Below, one piece after another: positions 58,374 to 64,000 of a stretch of DNA of 64,000 nt. The notes under the pieces are model-generated. The model was not told the DNA's origin. It worked only from the letters and a program-made list of their open reading frames with translations, and ran no database searches. The position numbers and the translations under genes are program-made. Numbering within the stretch: the stretch's first letter is position 1; each line of letters begins with the position of its first letter. The stretch is taken from the NCBI GenBank assembly GCA_030374765.1, contig JARGXX010000088.1, positions 1,984,001-2,048,000 of the forward strand, given 5' to 3'. The DNA comes from Agarophyton chilense (Eukaryota > Rhodophyta > Florideophyceae > Gracilariales > Gracilariaceae).

Positions 58374-58801
58374 TGTTGGATGCCAGATCAGTTATTAGTG
58401 CTGTAACAGTAATCGGTGGAAAGGGGGTGTATGAATCTGCACTATACACGTGTTCATATGCATTAGTGGTACTTCTGTGCAAAGTGCTCATGCTGTCTGT
58501 ATCTTAAGGTGTACACATAGTAAATTTTTGCACACGTCAGTGTAATGGTGTATTGTGTACTGTTGTATCTAGCTGTAATAAGTTGACTTGAATCTGGATT
58601 AGGCTTTAGTGTACTGTTTGAACATGACTGGTAGCATTAAATGTTCTCTCTTTGTAGTATAGGATTTACGTGAGCTGGAAGTGAGAAGGTCGGCAGAGAT
58701 AAATAGTACATAAGTCGCAGATCGATAACCTCCAAGTAGATTCTAGCCACAGCTAGCGACCTTCCCTTTCAACCTCAACCTTCCCATTTACCTCCATTAC
58801 A
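58374..58801 (+). mobile_element. LTR-A copy 4 (fossil)
   Basis: It starts TGTTGGATGCCAG and ends CCTCCATTACA. It is shorter than the other LTR-A copies. It abuts a minus-strand copia RT fragment directly. No clear target duplication. Confidence 0.75.
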
Positions 58802-58802
58802 G

Positions 58803-59110
58803 TGACTGACCAATACCCAGCGACGAAGGTCGACCATCTGAATTAGAAGTCTATTTGAATTCAACGCTGAAGTACAAGTTGACATCGTCCGCCACATGCA
58901 GCTCGTAGAACGACTTAAGCTCCTCCAAAATCGCATCACGTTCATTGACAGAAGTTGTGAATATAAGCAGCAAGTCATTCAAAAAAACGAACACGAATAT
59001 ATCCCCATTGCTCTCAATTTGGCGGCGAAACATACAAAGAGCACTTGGTAACTCTTCAAAAGATCTGCTCTTTCATACGTCAGTGTCTCTGGAAGTTAAA
59101 AAGTGGGTGT
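58803..59110 (-). mobile_element. Ty1/copia reverse transcriptase fragment (fossil)
   Basis: The minus strand encodes the copia RT core around NDLLLIFTTSVNERDAILEE and the following NLYFSVEFK block, plus the lead-in to the core near 59040-59110. It is the same lineage as the fragment at 1-236. Broken and cut at the LTR-A border. Confidence 0.75.
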
Positions 59111-60021
59111 TATGTGTGGTAAAGTGACTAGTTTGGGCGGAAAAGTGGGGGCGCGAGGGGGTTTCAGATGCTGGCACTCAAAAAGTTAAAAACTTTTAGA
59201 ATACTAAACCCCACGAAGTGCAGTTTCCGGGGATGGTCGTAGAATACTCGTGCCAGTTTCAGGGCTCACTCATTCACAAACTACAGGTTTTCAGGACCCT
59301 CTCCAAAATTGGCACTCGTGCTAGTTTAGTTTCCACTCCACCCAAATACTCAAAGCAGTTTTCGACAAGCAAGTTTGGAATACCCGGTAATTCATACACT
59401 CTGGCACTTTCTTCCATGATCACAAACATAAAACGATTTACTCTCACTTCCCCTTCCCCACTCCGACATTAGGAAACTGCGTTTCAGTCTTCTCGAACGT
59501 CATCTTAAACCCAAAGAGGCAAGTAGATGTCCTAGGGACGTCCGAAAAATGTACGAAAATGTTTTCGTGGTTTGGGCAGTAGATTTATTTGAAAAGGCGT
59601 TTTAGTGGATGTCCCAATGATACTCTTAAAATATTCTAAAACTATGCAAGTAATGTGCGTTAAAAAAGATGTCCCTCTGATAAGCAAAAAGTGTGCTCTC
59701 ACTTTCCAAGTGGCACACGAATGATGAACGACAATATATCGAACCGTTGTTCGAAACCAGTCCCGTGCTGGATGAAGTACAGATATGCAAATGATCTTCT
59801 AGCAATACGCATGTATTTCGGAGGTACCACCAATCATTATTCAGGGAACTCAAATTAGTATCTTTTTACAGTTGCTTGTCGTTTTCCAAAATATACCCCG
59901 TTTAAATGTACTTGAAATCAGAATCAAACTCTATTTTATAAAATTCTCAAGTAGTCCGTACTGCCTATCGCTAATTGTATTGCTATTGGGTTCAGTCCAA
60001 ACCACATTTCTCGTGGCGGAA
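59111..60021. other. Unassigned sequence
   Basis: Nothing recognised. It may contain the 3' end of the tnp2-like element to its right, but no terminal repeat could be matched. Confidence 0.4.
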
Positions 60022-63000
60022 TTATTTGCATGAGACTGCATACAAGACACTATGTATAGTTGATCTCAACAAAGATGGAACAACTGAAGGCAACAGTATC
60101 ATTTCCTCATCGCTCACCAACAACCCCTCGTAAATTTCCAGATCCTTGTGGACCATCGCTACAACAAATCTTGTGATACATGGGGTCGTAGAAGGTCCAT
60201 CGGCCATTGTAGTCCATGAATCCAATGATTCTCTTAACGCAAGACAGAATCTCAATGCTGGTATTAGTATCACGTACGGTTCCGTTTCTTTGTGGTCCTT
60301 AAAGAAGTGAGTATGGCTGACTGCTAAACGAATCAATTCGAATGACAGTATCCCAGTTAATTGCTCCAAGCTTAAATGCTTTTTTGAGTTATCTGCTCAA
60401 GTTGAACTCGATAAGTAACTTTCAAGTCCCATAATTCGTCAAGACACCCATAGTTCACGTCGAAATCCGTTTCCGGGATAGAAAGTTCTCCAGAGTTGAT
60501 TGTTACCTCCGATTCAAAATGAGCAGCCACCCAACAACGCTGACGCGCTCTTTGTGTACCCTGGCTCGAGCGAAGCTTGAACTCAGCAAAGCTCTCAAGT
60601 TTGAGCGACCCACTCCTTTCAGTTACTGTCAAAGAGGGAAACAATCCCAATTTAATTACTTGGACTTGCTTTGCAGTTATTGGCAACCATCCCTCTGCGT
60701 ATTTCAGTGCTTGACGAAAACGTTCTCTTCCAACAACAGACCGACTGCTACCGAAGACCTGCATATCGCAAGAATAACTACTTGACGGTCGCAGTTCTGC
60801 TGCGTCATTGGACAAACTGTCTGCTTCATGCTTGTCTACACTTCATCCTGATTCACATAATGAGTTCTCGTACCCCTCAGCATCCACCGCTGCCATTGGC
60901 TTTATACCCTCATATTCTCGGTTGTATGCCATGCTGCGCCCAAGTCCACCACTAATTATTCTCAAAGGGAACAAATTATGAGTCTTTTGAAAGAGCCAAG
61001 CCTCTGGCTGTTGCGTTGATCTGTTCATGGCTGTCAGAGTGCCTGCCACACGTTCGGCCAGAAATTGAAAAACATTCAGATGCGATCCATACTCTTCCAG
61101 GATCTAAGGCAGACGTAATACTGAATGAGTAGTAGGGATTAGACAGAAGGCTTCTGAGTCATCACGAAAGAACAATTCGATAAACAAATAGTGACAGTTG
61201 GAAACTCATTCTTTGAGACGACAAAAATCGTCCTTGCTTAGAGTGGTTTCGAAAAGAATATGAATTATCTTTGAAGTCAGACCCCAGATATGAGTCAAAT
61301 TCCTCTGAATTGAACTACAGTTGAACAAAGTGGGACCATAGTATAGAGCAAAGTTCTTATAATCATCAGCCTTGTATCCTACAATGTACCTGAAAGACTC
61401 GGATGGGCGCCCCCGTAGTGAAGGCATTCCGAGATAGCCAGACGCAAGAGCCGTATTTATGTTCTGCATGGCAGTCTCACTCACAATTTAAGCATGTTTC
61501 CTCGAGTCACACTTTGAATGTGAACCAATACAGAGAGATATGAGATATTTCACCCAACCAAGCACCCACAAATGCATTGGATCGTAAGGAGCGCATTTTA
61601 CGATGTTGAGGATAGAATTCCAATTGTGCGAGACCGTTCACTCCTGATTCCTTCATTATTTGCTCCCGCGTTGATTTGTTCTTCGATCTGTGAAGCCTTT
61701 TCCACGTCTTCTCGATTTCTGTGGCTATCCTTGGCCTTAAGCATTCCATGTCTATGTAGCAACATGGTGATCTCAGGGGAAACCCTCGCCTATTACTGCC
61801 TGATAATATAGGTTCTGGGAACACCCACATATGGTTTCCAGTATTAAGAGTCCTTCGAACTACTTTGTGACATCTACTACAAGGAATTTAGGGGTTGTGC
61901 TCTTTCATACCAAGAAGCTTACTTGGGGTCGGCTAGTCTGCTATCACAAACATGACAAAATGCTTGTACTTTTTGAGTGGGACCCTCGTAACAATAAATG
62001 TCCAAACCATTCTCGAACCGCTGCAGATCGGCGAAAAGGGGAGAGAGGAAGAAGTCGAACTTTTCCGTGTCATGAGATCCCGGAACAAATCCTAAAAGCA
62101 GAACCTTTGCTGACTGAAAGCGGTCTTGGGAACTGTAATTCAGAATTGAGAACATGAGAGGCTAAATAGACGTTCTCATCTTCCGCTCCTTGGAAACTTC
62201 TACCCCATCACTAGAGAAAGTCAGAAAAAGACACAGTTTTTCATCTTGATTCCAGTGTGGTAGCTTTTCCGAATGCATTTCCTGAAAATAAGCTCCATCG
62301 TAGTATTCGCACAGAAAAAGGTCGCCCTCTATATGATTAGTTATCGCATTGAATGCTTTCTTGCAGCTCTCCCTCTATCAATCAAACGAATCGTTTTCCT
62401 TACTTAAAGCCGCTAGATGGTCAGAATCCAACCCATACCAGTACCTTCGACTAGTCGTATCAGGCTGGGTGCAGTTCTTACTCGGACATATACTTTTTTC
62501 ACCGATATTCTCGTAAAGTGGAGCATGTTCCTTAGTTCACGAAGTTCCAAAGCATCTTCAAACAAAAGCCCTTCTTCGGATGTAGGACATAAGTACATCG
62601 TAGCTGTAGTTTGAGTTAACCACGCTAGTAGATAGTAGCCTCCGGGCTTGGTCTTTCGAGAGCCCTTCCTGGTCCATGCTAAGTATAACCTCGAGAAGCC
62701 TTCTCGCCTTGTCATCTTTCAGTAGTTCTGTAGTTCTTGGATTATGTGTTTGTTGCAACTCCTCAACTTTCTCTTCCCAGGATGCTAGGGAGATATGTTG
62801 CGACAACTCTGAACACGCACTTCTGTAAATTTGTGGATTTTCAACAACTCCTTCCGTTATGGACAGTAAATCCCAGTACTCCTCTTGCACGCGCTATTCT
62901 TCATCAAAAACAGTCTCCCTTGTATCGCAATGAATGTAACGGGGCCTTTTTTCTACAACATGTCCATGCGGACCAAGAATTTCAGTAGATGGTGTGGCAC

Positions 63001-63385
63001 CGTTCTCAATTCACGCCTGTGGGATAAGTTGATCTGATACGCCTCTGAGTTGCACTGGTGGGGTTGACAACTGTAAACAATGTGGGCTGTGGCCTGCTTC
63101 AGATTCACTATGGTCTGGTTTGTGCTCATGATCGACTTTCATTAGAATTGGTTGTGGAGCCTGAGATGTTCCCCGTCTTTTCATATTGTGCTGAGAGGCA
63201 ATGGAGACTGCAGAGGGATAAAGGCGTTTGTCCCTGTTTCCGCCATCATGAGACACCGGACCTTCGAACAACGATACGCTATTCGAATACGAGCTCCCTT
63301 CATTGATATACGGACGAAAGATTGAAGATCCACCATCTCTAGCTCGAGTGGCTGAGTTCTGGCAAAATCTTCTCCTCGTGGACAT
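60022..63385 (-). pseudogene. tnp2-like transposase (CACTA/Plavaka type), decayed
   Basis: Minus-strand frames follow one another over 3.4 kb. The amino part (63011-63385) is Ser/His-rich. A helical part lies at 62558-62890. A region with CPSKNC and RRYWYGLDSDHLAAL is near 62425-62500. CEYYDGAYF then FSSDGVEVSKERK lie near 62190-62310, and LNYSSQDRFQSAKVLLLGFV with PGSHD near 62070-62150. TREQIMKESGVNGLAQLEF is near 61640-61690, GYKADDYKNFALYYGPTLF near 61330-61385, and the carboxy parts at 60372-60815 and 60022-60369. The order SDGVEV, LN..P..R....VLL.G..PG, KE.G.NGL, GY.ADD.KN is that of tnp2 transposases as I know them. Many stops and frame changes. The terminal repeats were not found. Confidence 0.55.
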
Positions 63386-63666
63386 CAGTACAGTTCTTAG
63401 ACGAAGTCAATTCATTAAAACTGCGTTTCGTGTTCTGATGGTGCGTTTAACGAAGTTCACCATGTACGATTTGTCCTCGGAATAAAGATGTTTAACGACA
63501 CATGATCCCGCCAAAACGAAACGAAACTGTGTTCGTTCAAAGTACATAAATACCAAATGGCCGCCATTTCCCCTATGATCTTCCCCAGCCCCCTTCTGCG
63601 TTGTACCACATCTGGTCTCCAAAATACTCTTTTGGGGCCGTTTTCTGCCGCGCATCTTCAAAAAAT
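63386..63666. other. Spacer between tnp2-like gene and LTR-B
   Basis: No clear gene. A minus-strand frame here (63407-63661) runs up to the LTR-B border and could be the beginning of the internal part of the retroelement whose LTR starts at 63667, but no motif supports this. Confidence 0.3.
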
Positions 63667-64000
63667 GAGCGCAGGTTATGAAAAAGAAAAGGAAAAGAAA
63701 GAAAAATACGAGAAAGAAACGAAAGTAAAAGAAGAAAAACAGATGAAGGAAGTCAGCCTTAACAATTTAGTATGGTCGTCGCCGACCGTCATTGACAACT
63801 ACAATTACCTTGCACGCAGTTCCACCGCCGGTGCTGACCGTCGGCGGGTCACCCACGTCTCACAACTGGCTACTGTGTCACGAGGAGTTGCGCGCCAAAA
63901 CAATTTCAAATATAACGCAAAACAAATAAAAACTCAAAAAATCATCCAAAGTGGTGTGCCAGTGGCAACCGCCCCGCGCAGCCCAGATTCGGCTGTTACG
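63667..64000 (-). mobile_element. LTR-B, cut by the window end (fossil)
   Basis: It matches 3825-4158 in the same orientation, beginning TGAGCGCAGGTTA, with the shared CGGGTCACCCACGTCTCACA and GTTGCGCGCCAAAACAATTT blocks. It continues beyond the window. Confidence 0.85.

Overview
The window is eukaryotic nuclear DNA made mostly of transposable elements, with one small island of two intact host genes. Both host genes, CAND1 and the CTLH-complex RING subunit MAEA/GID9, are uninterrupted by introns. The window combines intronless host genes, a tight gene island and a nested mixture of Ty1/copia, Ty3/gypsy, Helitron, hAT, piggyBac, Tc1/mariner and tnp2-type elements. I infer a florideophyte red alga of the Chondrus/Gracilaria kind; this cannot be proven from one window. 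No rRNA, tRNA or CRISPR array was found.

Layout: 1-8.1 kb is a nest of old copia copies on both strands. They carry LTRs of two families, called LTR-A (about 525 bp, starts TGTTGGATATC) and LTR-B (665 bp, starts TGTT and ends CTCA), including solo LTRs inserted into coding parts. 8.1-12.6 kb is a gypsy element with a gag zinc knuckle, protease, RT, RNase H, integrase and a chromodomain-like tail. 12.6-15.4 kb is a third copia lineage on the minus strand, containing an LTR-B piece. 16.8-18.7 kb holds minus-strand reading frames I cannot identify. 21.8-22.4 kb is a repeat (repeat D) found three times. 22.6-23.9 kb is a dead Tc1/mariner.

24.7-29.8 kb is a decayed but still readable Helitron (Rep plus Pif1-like helicase), followed by a 120-bp tandem duplication and GC-rich hairpins that end just upstream of CAND1. 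CAND1 (30,943-34,884, plus) and MAEA (35,085-36,473, minus) converge with 200 bp between the stop codons. Both act on ubiquitin ligases, but in different complexes. 36.9-40.3 kb is a piggyBac-like element with recognisable ends, carrying a copy of repeat D. 40.3-43.8 kb is a hAT element with exact 15-bp inverted ends and an exact 8-bp target duplication.

44.5-53.1 kb is a nearly whole gypsy chromovirus with both LTRs. 53.1-54.1 kb is a second Tc1/mariner. 55.2-55.8 kb is the third repeat D. 58.4-59.1 kb is LTR-A next to a copia RT fragment. 60.0-63.4 kb is a decayed minus-strand gene resembling tnp2 transposases (CACTA/Plavaka type). The window ends inside another LTR-B.

The only genes likely to serve the cell are CAND1 and MAEA. 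Everything else recognised is mobile DNA, nearly all inactive. I see no convincing undescribed biochemical system. The most useful leads are the unidentified frames at 16.8-18.7 kb, the TG/CA-ended repeat D family, the hAT with perfect ends, and the zinc-knuckle-bearing Helitron.
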